The translations under genes were made by a program, and so were the position numbers. From assembly GCF_964340395.1 (NCBI RefSeq), contig NC_135563.1, positions 62,001-126,000 on the forward strand: a stretch of DNA of 64,000 nt. Direction: 5' to 3'. The notes below the pieces were generated by a model. It was not told the origin of the DNA, searched no databases, and saw nothing but the letters and a program-made list of their open reading frames with translations. Below, piece by piece: positions 51,340 through 63,418 of the stretch; position 1 is the first letter of the stretch, and every line of letters starts with the position of its first letter. This stretch comes from Glandiceps talaboti. Taxonomy: Eukaryota; Hemichordata; Enteropneusta; Spengelidae.

Positions 51340-54105
51340 AGGTCAAACCTCTCCAAACCGGTCAAAAACCTATCCAAACCTGTCCAAAATAGGTGCAAAC
51401 AACTCAAAACCCGTCAAAACCAGTCAAAACTTGTCCAAACCTGTCCAAACCTGTCCAAACCGGTCCAAACCGGTCGAAAACCTATCGAAACTGGTCTAAA
51501 ACCAGTGCAAACAAGTCAAAACTGATCAAAACCAGTCAACACCGGTTTAAAACCGATCAAAACTGATCAAAACTGGTCAAAACCTGTCGCAAACCGGTTT
51601 AAAACCTGTGCAAACAGGTCAAACCTCTAAAAACCGGTCAAAAACCTATCCAAACCTGTCCAAAATAGGTGCAAACAACTCAAAACCCGTCAAAACCAGT
51701 CAAAACTTGTCCAAGCCTGTCCAAACCTGTCAAAACCAGTGCAAACAAGTCAAAACTGATCAAAACCAGTCAACACCGGTTTAAAACCGGTCAAAACTGA
51801 TCAAAACTGGTCAAAACCTGTCAAAACCGGTTCAAAACCAGTCAACACTGGTTTAAAACCGATCAAAACTGATCAAAACTGGCCAAAACCCGTCGCAAAC
51901 CGGTCAAACCGGTCAAAACCGGTCAAAAATAGGTGCAAACAACTCAAAACCCGTCAAAACCGATCAAAACTTGTCAAAACCTGTCCAAACCTTTCAAAAT
52001 CGGTCCAAACCGGTCCAAAACCATTGCAAACAAGACAAAAAACGTCAAAACCTGTCCATACCGCAAACCGGTCGACACCTGTCCAAACCTGTTCTGTACA
52101 GGTTTAAATGAGTCAAAACCTGTGCAAACCTGTCTAAACGGTCCAAACCGGTCGAAAACCTATCCAAGGCGGACCAAAACTGGTGAAAATGAGTCAATAA
52201 CGGTCAAAACCTTCCAAATTGGTTATAATCATGTGAAAACAGATCAAAACTGGTCTAAACCTGTCAAAACTGGTTCAAACCTGTCGAAATTTATCGAAAC
52301 CAGTCCAAAACTGGTGAAAACAAGTCAAAACCGATCAAAACCAGTCAACACCGGTTTAAAACCGATCAAAACTGGTCAAAACCTGTCGCAAACCGGTTTA
52401 AAACCAGTGAAAACTGGTCAAAACCTGTGCAAACAGGTCAAACCTCTCCAAACCGGTCAAAAACCTATCCAAACCTGTCCAAAATAGGTGCAAACAACTC
52501 AAAACCCGTCAAAACCAGTCAAAACTTGTCCAAACCTGTCCAAACCTGTCAAAACCGGTCCAAACCGGTCGAAAACCTATCGAAACTGGTCTAAAACCAG
52601 TGCAAACAAGTCAAAACTGATCAAAACCAGTCAACACCGGTTTAAAACCGATCAAAACTGATCAAAACTGGTCAAAACCTGTCGCAAACCGGTTTAAAAC
52701 CTGTGCAAACAGGTCAAACCTCTCCAAACCGGTCAAAAACCTATCCAAACCTGTCCAAAATAGGTGCAAACAACTCAAAACCCGTCAAAACCAGTCAAAA
52801 CTTGTCCAAACCTGTCCAAACCTGTCAAAACCAATGCAAACAAGTCAAAACTGATCAAAACCAGTCAACACCGGTTTAAAACCGGTCAAAACTGATCAAA
52901 ACTGGTCAAAACCTGTCAAAACCGGTTCAAAACCAGTCAACACAGGTTTAAAACCGATCAAAACTGATCAAAACTGGCCAAAACCTGTCGCAAACCGGTC
53001 AAACCGGTCAAAACCGGTCAAAAATAGGTGCAAACAACTCAAAACCCGTCAAAACCGATCAAAACTTGTCAAAACCTGTCCAAACCTTTCAAAATCGGTC
53101 CAAACCGGACCAAAACCATTGCAAACAAGACAAAAAACGTCAAAACCTGTCCATACCGGTTTTAAACCAGTCAAATCCGATCATAATTAGTTAAAACATA
53201 AACAATACTGTCAAAACCCGACCAAACCGCAAACCGGTCGACACCTGTCCAAACCTGTTCTGTACAGGTTTAAATGAGTCAAAACCTGTGCAAACCTGTC
53301 TAAACGGTCCAAACCGGTCGAAAACCTATCCAAGGCGAACCAAAACTGGTGAAAATGAGTCAATACCGGTCAAAACCTTCCAAATTGGTTATAATCATGT
53401 GAAAACAGATCAAAACTGGTCAAAACCTGTCAAAACTGGTTCAAACCTGTCGAAATCTATCGAAACCAGTCCAAAACTGGTGAAAACAAGTCAAAACCGA
53501 TCAAAACCAGTCAACACCGGTTTAAAACCGATCAAAACTGGTCAAAACCTGTCGCAAACCGGTTTAAAACCAGTGAAAACTAGTTAAAACCTTTGCAAAC
53601 CTGTCAAACCGGTCCAAACCGGTCAAAAATAGTTGCAAACAACTCAAAACCCGTCAAAACCGATTAAAACTTGTCAAAACCTGTCCAAACCTTTCAAAAC
53701 CGGTCCAAACCGGTCGAAAACCCATCTAAACTGGTCTAAAACCAGTGCAAACAAGTCAAAACTGATCAAAACCAGTCAACACCGGTTTAAAACCGATCAA
53801 AACTGATCAAAACTGGTCAAAACCTGTCGCAAACCGGTTTAAAACCTGTGCAAACAGGTCAAACCTCTCCAAAACGGTCAAAAACCTATCCAAACCTGTC
53901 CAAAATAGGTGCAAACAACTCAAAACCCGTCAAAACCAGTCAAAACTCGTCCAAACCTATCCAAACCTTTCAAAATCGGTCCAAACCGGTCAAAAACCAT
54001 TGCAAACAAGACAAAAAACGTCAAAACCTGTCCATACCGGTTTTAAACCAGTCAAATCCGATCATAATTAGTTAAAACATAAACAATACTGTCAAAACCC
54101 GACCA
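51340..54105 (+). repeat. Large duplicated block, first copy (offset 5009 bp)
   Basis: Many points recur exactly 5009 bp downstream: 51342/56351, the rare CCTCTAAAAACC at 51624/56633, 51933/56942, the landmark-less junction 52061/57070, 53288/58297, 53848/58857 and the landmarks 53199/58208. The block is about 2.8 kb and spans two or more higher-order units, including a long 2219-bp landmark interval and an 881-bp unit. Edges are approximate because the surroundings are also satellite. Confidence 0.75.
53199..54079 (+). repeat. 881-bp higher-order unit, copy 1 of 4
   Basis: Landmark-to-landmark spacing is 881 bp here and again at 58208-59088, 59575-60455 and 62538-63418. All four have GGCGAACC in place of the usual GGCGGACC and CTCTCCAAAACGGTC in place of CTCTCCAAACCGGTC. 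All four also have the stop-making AACTAGTTAAAACC. This family is restricted to the last 11 kb, which points to local spread. Confidence 0.75.
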
Positions 54106-56348
54106 AACCTGTCAAAACCAGTGCAAACAAGTCAAAACTGATCAAAACCAGTCAACACCGGTTTAAAACCGGTCAAAACTGATCAAAACTGGTCAAAACC
54201 TGTCAAAACCGGTTCAAAACCAGTCAACACAGGTTTAAAACCGATCAAAACTGATCAAAACTGATCAAAACTGGTCAAAACCTGTCGCAAACCGGTTTAA
54301 AACCTGTGCAAACAGGTCAAACCTCTCCAAACCGGTCAAAAACCTATCCAAACCTGTCCAAAATAGGTGCAAACAACTCAAAACCCGTCAAAACCAGTCA
54401 AAACTTGTCCAAACCTGTCAAAACCTGTCAAAACCAATGCAAACAAGTCAAAACTGATCAAAACCAGTCAACACCGGTTTAAAACCGGTCAAAACTGATC
54501 AAAACTGGTCAAAACCTGTCAAAACCGGTTCAAAACCAGTCAACACAGGTTTAAAACCGATCAAAACTGATCAAAACTGGCCAAAACCTGTCGCAAACCG
54601 GTCAAACCGGTCAAAACCGGTCAAAAATAGGTGCAAACAACTCAAAACCCGTCAAAACCGATCAAAACTTGTCAAAACCTGTCCAAACCTTTCAAAATCG
54701 GTCCAAACCGGTCCAAAACCATTGCAAACAAGACAAAAAACGTCAAAACCTGTCCATACCGGTTTTAAACCAGTCAAATCCGATCATAATTAGTTAAAAC
54801 ATAAACAATACTGTCAAAACCCGACCAAACCGCAAACCGGTCGACACCTGTCCAAACCTGTTCTGTACAGGTTTAAATGAGTCAAAACCTGTGCAAACCT
54901 GTCTAAACGGTCCAAACCGGTCGAAAACCTATCCAAGGCGAACCAAAACTGGTGAAAATGAGTCAATACCGGTCAAAACCTTCCAAATTGGTTATAATCA
55001 TGTGAAAACAGATCAAAACTGGTCAAAACCTGTCAAAACTGGTTCAAACCTGTCGAAATCTATCGAAACCAGTCCAAAACTGGTGAAAACAAGTCAAAAC
55101 CGATCAAAACCAGTCAACACCGGTTTAAAACCGATCAAAACTGGTCAAAACCTGTCGCAAACCGGTTTAAAACCAGTGAAAACTAGTTAAAACCTTTGCA
55201 AACCTGTCAAACCGGTCCAAACCGGTCAAAAATAGTTGCAAACAACTCAAAACCCGTCAAAACCGATTAAAACTTGTCAAAACCTGTCCAAACCTTTCAA
55301 AACCGGTCCAAACCGGTCGAAAACCCATCTAAACTGGTCTAAAACCAGTGCAAACAAGTCAAAACTGATCAAAACCAGTCAACACCGGTTTAAAACCGAT
55401 CAAAACTGATCAAAACTGGTCAAAACCTGTCACAAACCGGTTTAAAACCTGTGCAAACAGGTCAAACCTCTCCAAACCGGTCAAAAACCTATCCAAACCT
55501 GTCCAAAATAGGTGCAAACAACTCAAAACACGTCAAAACCAGTCAAAACTTGTCCAAACCTGTCCAAACCTGTCAAAACCAATGCAAACAAGTCAAAACT
55601 GATCAAAACCAGTCAACACCGGTTTAAAACCGGTCAAAACTGATCAAAACTCGTCAAAACCTGTCAAAACCGGTTCAAAACCAGTCAACACAGGTTTAAA
55701 ACCGATCAAAACTGATCAAAACTGGTCAAAACCTGTCGCAAACCGGTCAAACCGGTCAAAACCGGTCAAAAATAGGTGCAAACAACTCAAAACCCGTCAA
55801 AACCGATCAAAACTTGTCAAAACCTGTCCAAACCTTTCAAAATCGGTCCAAACCGGTCCAAAACCATTGCAAACAAGACAAAAAACGTCAAAACCTGTCC
55901 ATACCGGTTTTAAACCAGTCAAATCCGATCATAATTAGTTAAAACATAAACAATACTGTCAAAACCCGACCAAACCGCAAACCGGTCGACACCTGTCCAA
56001 ACCTGTTCTGTACAGGTTTAAATGAGTCAAAACCTGTGCAAACCTGTCTAAACGGTCCAAACCGGTCGAAAACCTATCCAAGGCGGACCAAAACTGGTGA
56101 AAATGAGTCAATACCGGTCAAAACCTTCCAAATTGGTTATAATCATGTGAAAACAGATCAAAACTGGTCAAAACCTGTCAAAACTGGTTCAAACCTGTCG
56201 AAATCTATCGACACCAGTCCAAAACTGGTGAAAACAAGTCAAAACCGATCAAAGCCAGTCAACACCGGTTTAAAACCGATCAAAACTGGTCAAAACCTGT
56301 CGCAAACCGCTTTAACACCAGTGACAACTGGTCAAAACCTGTGCAAAC

Positions 56349-59114
56349 AGGTCAAACCTCTCCAAACCGGTCAAAAAACTATCCAAACCTGTCCAAAATA
56401 GGTGCAAACAACTCAAAACCCGTCAAAACCAGCCAAAACTTGTCCAAACCTGTCCAAACCTGTCCAAACCGGTCCAAACCGGTCGAAAACCTATCGAAAC
56501 TGGTCTAAAACCAGTGCAAACAAGTCAAAACTGATCAAAACCAGTCAACACCGGTTTAAAACCGATCAAAACTGATCAAAACTGGTCAAAACCTGTCGCA
56601 AACCGGTTTAAAACCTGTGCAAACAGGTCAAACCTCTAAAAACCGGTCAAAAACCTATCCAAACCTGTCCAAAATAGGTGCAAACAACTCAAAACCCGTC
56701 AAAACCAGTCAAAACTTGTCCAAACCTGTCCAAACCTGTCAAAACCAGTGCAAACAAGTCAAAACTGATCAAAACCAGTCAACACCGGTTTAAAACCGGT
56801 CAAAACTGATCAAAACTGGTCAAAACCTGTCAAAACCGGTTCAAAACCAGTCAACACAGGTTTAAAACCGATCAAAACTGATCAAAACTGGCCAAAACCT
56901 GTCGCAAACGGGTCAAACCGGTCAAAACCGGTCAAAAATAGGTGCAAACAACTCAAAACCCGTCAAAACCGATCAAAACATGTCAAAACCTGTCCAAACC
57001 TTTCAAAATCGGTCCAAACCGGTCCAAAACCATTGCAAACAAGACAAAAAACGTCAAAACCTGTCCATACCGCAAACCGGTCGACACCTGTCCAAACCTG
57101 TTCTGTACAGGTTTAAATGAGTCAAAACCTGTGCAAACCTGTCTAAACGGTCCAAACCGGTCGAAAACCTATCCAAGGCGGACCAAAACTGGTGAAAATG
57201 AATCAATACCGGTCAAAACCTTCCAAATTGGTTATAATCATGTGAAAACAGATCAAAACTGGTCTAAACCTGTCAAAACTGGTTCAAACCTGTCGAAATC
57301 TATCGAAACCAGTCCAAAACTGGTGAAAACAAGTCAAAACCGATCAAAACCAGTCAACACCGGTTTAAAACCGATCAAAACTGGTCAAAACCTGTCGCAA
57401 ACCGGTTTAAAACCAGTGAAAACTGGTCAAAACCTGTGCAAACAGGTCAAACCTCTCCAAACCGGTCAAAAACCTATCCAAACCTGTCCAAAATAGGTGC
57501 AAACAACTCAAAACCCGTCAAAACCAGTCAAAACTTGTCCAAACCTGTCCAAACCTGTCCAAACCGGTCCAAACCGGTCGAAAACCTATCGAAACTGGTC
57601 TAAAACCAGTGCAAACAAGTCAAAACTGATCAAAACCAGTCAACACCGGTTTAAAACCGATCAAAACTGATCAAAACTGGTCAAAACCTGTCGCAAACCG
57701 GTTTAAAACCTGTGCAAACAGGTCAAACCTCTCCAAACCGGTCAAAAACCTATCCAAACCTGTCCAAAATAGGTGCAAACAACTCAAAACCCGTCAAAAC
57801 CAGTCAAAACTTGTCCAAACCTGTCCAAACCTGTCAAAACCAATGCAAACAAGTTAAAACTGATCAAAACCAGTCAACACCGGTTTAAAACCGGTCAAAA
57901 CTGATCAAAACTGGTCAAAACCTGTCAAAACCGGTTCAAAACCAGTCAACACAGGTTTAAAACCGATCAAAACTGATCAAAACTGGCCAAAACCTGTCGC
58001 AAACCGGTCAAACCGGTCAAAACCGGTCAAAAATAGGTGCAAACAACTCAAAACCCGTCAAAACCGATCAAAACTTGTCAAAACCTGTCCAAACCTTTCA
58101 AAATCGGTCCAAACCGGTCCAAAACCATTGCAAACAAGACAAAAAACGTCAAAACCTGTCCATACCGGTTTTAAACCAGTCAAATCCGATCATAATTAGT
58201 TAAAACATAAACAATACTGTCAAAACCCGACCAAACCGCAAACCGGTCGACACCTGTCCAAACCTGTTCTGTACAGGTTTAAATGAGTCAAAACCTGTGC
58301 AAACCTGTCTAAACGGTCCAAACCGGTCGAAAACCTATCCAAGGCGAACCAAAACTGGTGAAAATGAGTCAATACCGGTCAAAACCTTCCAAATTGGTTA
58401 TAATCATGTGAAAACAGATCAAAACTGGTCAAAACCTGTCAAAACTGGTTCAAACCTGTCGAAATCTATCGAAACCAGTCCAAAACTGGTGAAAACAAGT
58501 CAAAACCGATCAAAACCAGTCAACACCGGTTTAAAACCGATCAAAACTGGTCAAAACCTGTCGCAAACCGGTTTAAAACCAGTGAAAACTAGTTAAAACC
58601 TTTGCAAACCTGTCAAACCGGTCCAAACCGGTCAAAAATAGTTGCAAACAACTCAAAACCCGTCAAAACCGATTAAAACTTGTCAAAACCTGTCCAAACC
58701 TTTCAAAACCGGTCCAAACCGGTCGAAAACCCATCTAAACTGGTCTAAAACCAGTGCAAACAAGTCAAAACTGATCAAAACCAGTCAACACCGGTTTAAA
58801 ACCGATCAAAACTGATCAAAACTGGTCAAAACCTGTCGCAAACCGGTTTAAAACCTGTGCAAACAGGTCAAACCTCTCCAAAACGGTCAAAAACCTATCC
58901 AAACCTGTCCAAAATAGGTGCAAACAACTCAAAACCCGTCAAAACCAGTCAAAACTCGTCCAAACCTGTCCAAACCTTTCAAAATCGGTCCAAACCGGTC
59001 CAAAACCATTGCAAACAAGACAAAAAACGTCAAAACCTGTCCATACCGGTTTTAAACCAGTCAAATCCGATCATAATTAGTTAAAACATAAACAATACTG
59101 TCAAAACCCGACCA
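56349..59114 (+). repeat. Large duplicated block, second copy (offset 5009 bp)
   Basis: This is the partner of 51340-54105. Its landmark interval 55947-58208 (2261 bp) corresponds to 50980-53199 (2219 bp); the length difference arises upstream of the shared block. Single-base differences are scattered, for example GCAAACGGGTC near 56905. It ends in the same CCCGACCAAACCTGTCAAAA deletion junction (59107) as the first copy (54098). Confidence 0.75.
58208..59088 (+). repeat. 881-bp higher-order unit, copy 2 of 4
   Basis: It has the same spacing and the same private variants as 53199-54079, from which it is 5009 bp away as part of the larger duplicated block. It has TCGTCCAAACCTGTCCAAACC near 58957 where copies 1 and 3 have TCGTCCAAACCTATCC. 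Confidence 0.75.
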
Positions 59115-59574
59115 AACCTGTCAAAACCAGTGCAAACAAGTCAAAACTGATCAAAACCAGTCAACACCGGTTTAAAACCGATCAAAACTGATCAAAACTG
59201 GCCAAAACCTGTCGCAAACCGGTCAAACCGGTCAAAACCGGTCAAAAATAGGTGCAAACAACTCAAAACCCGTCAAAACCGATCAAAACTTGTCAAAACC
59301 TGTCCAAACCAGTCAACACAGGTTTAAAACCGATCAAAACTGATCAAAACTGGCCAAAACCTGTCGCAAACCGGTCAAACCGGTCAAAACCGGTCAAAAA
59401 TAGGTGCAAACAACTCAAAACCCGTCAAAACCGATCAAAACTTGTCAAAACCTGTCCAAACCTTTCAAAATCGGTCCAAACCGGTCCAAAACCATTGCAA
59501 ACAAGACAAAAAACGTCAAAACCTGTCCATACCGGTTTTAAACCAGTCAAATCCGATCATAATTAGTTAAAACA

Positions 59575-60455
59575 TAAACAATACTGTCAAAACCCGACCA
59601 AACCGCAAACCGGTCGACACCTGTCCAAACCTGTTCTGTACAGGTTTAAATGAGTCAAAACCTGTGCAAACCTGTCTAAACGGTCCAAACCGGTCGAAAA
59701 CCTATCCAAGGCGAACCAAAACTGGTGAAAATGAGTCAATACCGGTCAAAACCTTCCAAATTGGTTATAATCATGTGAAAACAGATCAAAACTGGTCAAA
59801 ACCTGTCAAAACTGGTTCAAACCTGTCGAAATCTATCGAAACCAGTCCAAAACTGGTGAAAACAAGTCAAAACCGATCAAAACCAGTCAACACCGGTTTA
59901 AAACCGATCAAAACTGGTCAAAACCTGTCGCAAACCGGTTTAAAACCAGTGAAAACTAGTTAAAACCTTTGCAAACCTGTCAAACCGGTCCAAACCGGTC
60001 AAAAATAGTTGCAAACAACTCAAAACCCGTCAAAACCGATTAAAACTTGTCAAAACCTGTCCAAACCTTTCAAAACCGGTCCAAACCGGTCGAAAACCCA
60101 TCTAAACTGGTCTAAAACCAGTGCAAACAAGTCAAAACTGATCAAAACCAGTCAACACCGGTTTAAAACCGATCAAAACTGATCAAAACTGGTCAAAACC
60201 TGTCGCAAACCGGTTTAAAACCTGTGCAAACAGGTCAAACCTCTCCAAAACGGTCAAAAACCTATCCAAACCTGTCCAAAATAGGTGCAAACAACTCAAA
60301 ACCCGTCAAAACCAGTCAAAACTCGTCCAAACCTATCCAAACCTTTCAAAATCGGTCCAAACCGGTCAAAAACCATTGCAAACAAGACAAAAAACGTCAA
60401 AACCTGTCCATACCGGTTTTAAACCAGTCAAATCCGATCATAATTAGTTAAAACA
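59575..60455 (+). repeat. 881-bp higher-order unit, copy 3 of 4
   Basis: Corresponding points are 1367 bp after those of the copy at 58208 (58297/59664, 58857/60224). It shares the TCGTCCAAACCTATCC and GGTCAAAAACC variants with copy 1 (53199) and not with the adjacent copy 2. The array therefore did not grow by simple neighbour-to-neighbour copying. Confidence 0.75.
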
Positions 60456-62537
60456 TAAACAATACTGTCAAAACCCGACCAAACCTGTCAAAACCAGTGC
60501 AAACAAGTCAAAACTGATCAAAACCAGTCAACACCGGTTTAAAACCGGTCAAAACTGATCAAAACTGGTCAAAACCTGTCAAAACCGGTTCAAAACCAGT
60601 CAACACAGGTTTAAAACCGATCAAAACTGATCAAAACTGGCCAAAACCTGTCGCAAACCGGTCAAACCGGTCAAAACCGGTCAAAAATAGGTGCAAACAA
60701 CTCAAAACCCGTCAAAACCGATCAAAACTTGTCAAAACCTGTCCAAACCTTTCAAAATCGGTCCAAACCGGTCCAAAACCATTGCAAACAAGACAAAAAA
60801 CGTCAAAACCTGTCCATACCGGTTTTAAACCAGTCAAATCCGATCATAATTAGTTAAAACATAAACAATACTGTCAAAACCCGACCAAACCGCAAACCGG
60901 TCGACACCTGTCCAAACCTGTTCTGTACAGGTTTAAATGAGTCAAAACCTGTGCAAACCTGTCTAAACGGTCCAAACCGGTCGAAAACCTATCCAAGGCG
61001 AACCAAAACTGGTGAAAATGAGTCAATACCGGTCAAAACCTTCCAAATTGGTTATAATCATGTGAAAACAGATCAAAACTGGTCAAAACCTGTCAAAACT
61101 GGTTCAAACCTGTCGAAATCTATCGAAACCAGTCCAAAACTGGTGAAAACAAGTCAAAACCGATCAAAACCAGTCAACACCGGTTTAAAACCGATCAAAA
61201 CTGGTCAAAACCTGTCGCAAACCGGTTTAAAACCAGTGAAAACTAGTTAAAACCTTTGCAAACCTGTCAAACCGGTCCAAACCGGTCAAAAATAGTTGCA
61301 AACAACTCAAAACTCGTCAAAACCGATTAAAACTTGTCAAAACCTGTCCAAACCTTTCAAAACCGGTCCAAACCGGTCGAAAACCCATCTAAACTGGTCT
61401 AAAACCAGTGCAAACAAGTCAAAACTGATCAAAACCAGTCAACACCGGTTTAAAACCGATCAAAACTGATCAAAACTGGTCAAAACCTGTCGCAAACCGG
61501 TTTAAAACCTGTGCAAACAGGTCAAACCTCTCCAAACCGGTCAAAAACCTATCCAAACCTGTCCAAAATAGGTGCAAACAACTCAAAACCCGTCAAAACC
61601 AGTCAAAACTTGTCCAAAACTGATCAAAACTGGTCAAAACCTATCGAAACTGGTCCAAAACCAGTGCAAACAAATCAAAACTGATCAAAACCAGTCAACA
61701 CCGGTTTAAAACCGGTCAAAACTGATCAAAACTGGTCAAAACCGGTCAAAACCGGTTCAAAACCAGTCAACACAGGTTTAAAACCGATCAAAACTGATCA
61801 AAACTGGTCAAAACCTGTCGCAAACCGGTCAAACCGGTCAAAACCGGTCAAAAATAGGTGCAAACAACTCAAAACCCGTCAAAACCGATCAAAACTTGTC
61901 AAAACCTGTCCAAACCTTTCAAAATCGGTCCAAACTGGTCTAAAACCAGTGCAAACAAGTCAAAACTGATCAAAACCAGTCAACACCGGTTTAAAACCGA
62001 TCAAAACTGATCAAAACTGGTCAAAACCTGTCGCAAACCGGTTTAAAACCTGTGCAAACAGGTCAAACCTCTCCAAACCGGTCAAAAACCTATCCAAACC
62101 TGTCCAAAATAGGTGCAAACAACTCAAAACCCGTCAAAACCAGTCAAAACTTGTCCAAACCTGTCAAAACCAATGCAAACAAGTCAAAACTGATCAAAAC
62201 CAGTCAACACCGGTTTAAAACCGGTCAAAACTGATCAAAACTGGTCAAAACCTGTCAAAACCGGTTCAAAACCAGTCAACACAGGTTTAAAACCGATCAA
62301 AACTGATCAAAACTGGCCAAAACCTGTCGCAAACCGGTCAAACCGGTCAAAACCGGTCAAAAATAGGTGCAAACAACTCAAAACCCGTCAAAACCGATCA
62401 AAACTTGTCAAAACCTGTCCAAACCTTTCAAAATCGGTCCAAACCGGTCCAAAACCATTGCAAACAAGACAAAAAACGTCAAAACCTGTCCATACCGGTT
62501 TTAAACCAGTCAAATCCGATCATAATTAGTTAAAACA

Positions 62538-63418
62538 TAAACAATAGGGTCAAAACCCGACCAAACCGCAAACCGGTCGACACCTGTCCAAACCTGTTCT
62601 GTACAGGTTTAAATGAGTCAAAACCTGTGCAAACCTGTCTAAACGGTCCAAACCGGTCGAAAACCTATCCAAGGCGAACCAAAACTGGTGAAAATGAGTC
62701 AATACCGGTCAAAACCTTCCAAATTGGTTATAATCATGTGAAAACAGATCAAAACTGGTCAAAACCTGTCAAAACTGGTTCAAACCTGTCGAAATCTATC
62801 GAAACCAGTCCAAAACTGGTGAAAACAAGTCAAAACCGATCAAAACCAGTCAACACCGGTTTAAAACCGATCAAAACTGGTCAAAACCTGTCGCAAACCG
62901 GTTTAAAACCAGTGAAAACTAGTTAAAACCTTTGCAAACCTGTCAAACCGGTCCAAACCGGTCAAAAATAGTTGCAAACAACTCAAAACCCGTCAAAACC
63001 GATTAAAACTTGTCAAAACCTGTCCAAACCTTTCAAAACCGGTCCAAACCGGTCGAAAACCCATCTAAACTGGTCTAAAACCAGTGCAAACAAGTCAAAA
63101 CTGATCAAAACCAGTCAACACCGGTTTAAAACCGATCAAAACTGATCAAAACTGGTCAAAACCTGTCGCAAACCGGTTTAAAACCTGTGCAAACAGGTCA
63201 AACCTCTCCAAAACGGTCAAAAACCTATCCAAACCTGTCCAAAATAGGTGCAAACAACTCAAAACCCGTCAAAACCAGTCAAAACTCGTCCAAACCTGTC
63301 CAAACCTTTCAAAATCGGTCCAAACCGGTCCAAAACCATTGCAAACAAGACAAAAAACGTCAAAACCTGTCCATACCGGTTTTAAACCAGTCAAATCCGA
63401 TCATAATTAGTTAAAACA
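62538..63418 (+). repeat. 881-bp higher-order unit, copy 4 of 4
   Basis: It has the private variants of the 881-bp family. Its landmark is altered, AACAATAGGGTC instead of AACAATACTGTC. The unit ends at the CCCGACCAAACCTGTC junction (about 63437), as the other three do. Confidence 0.75.

Noticed and set aside
90-63414. About ninety other + strand open frames beginning with sequences such as MQTCLNG, MQTGQTSP or MSKPVQT
   Set aside because: All are shadows of the satellite. Starts fall at the few ATG or TTG/GTG-type positions in each unit and stops at recurring variants such as AAATAGG and GGTTTAAAACC. No conserved domain, codon bias or splice structure is visible.
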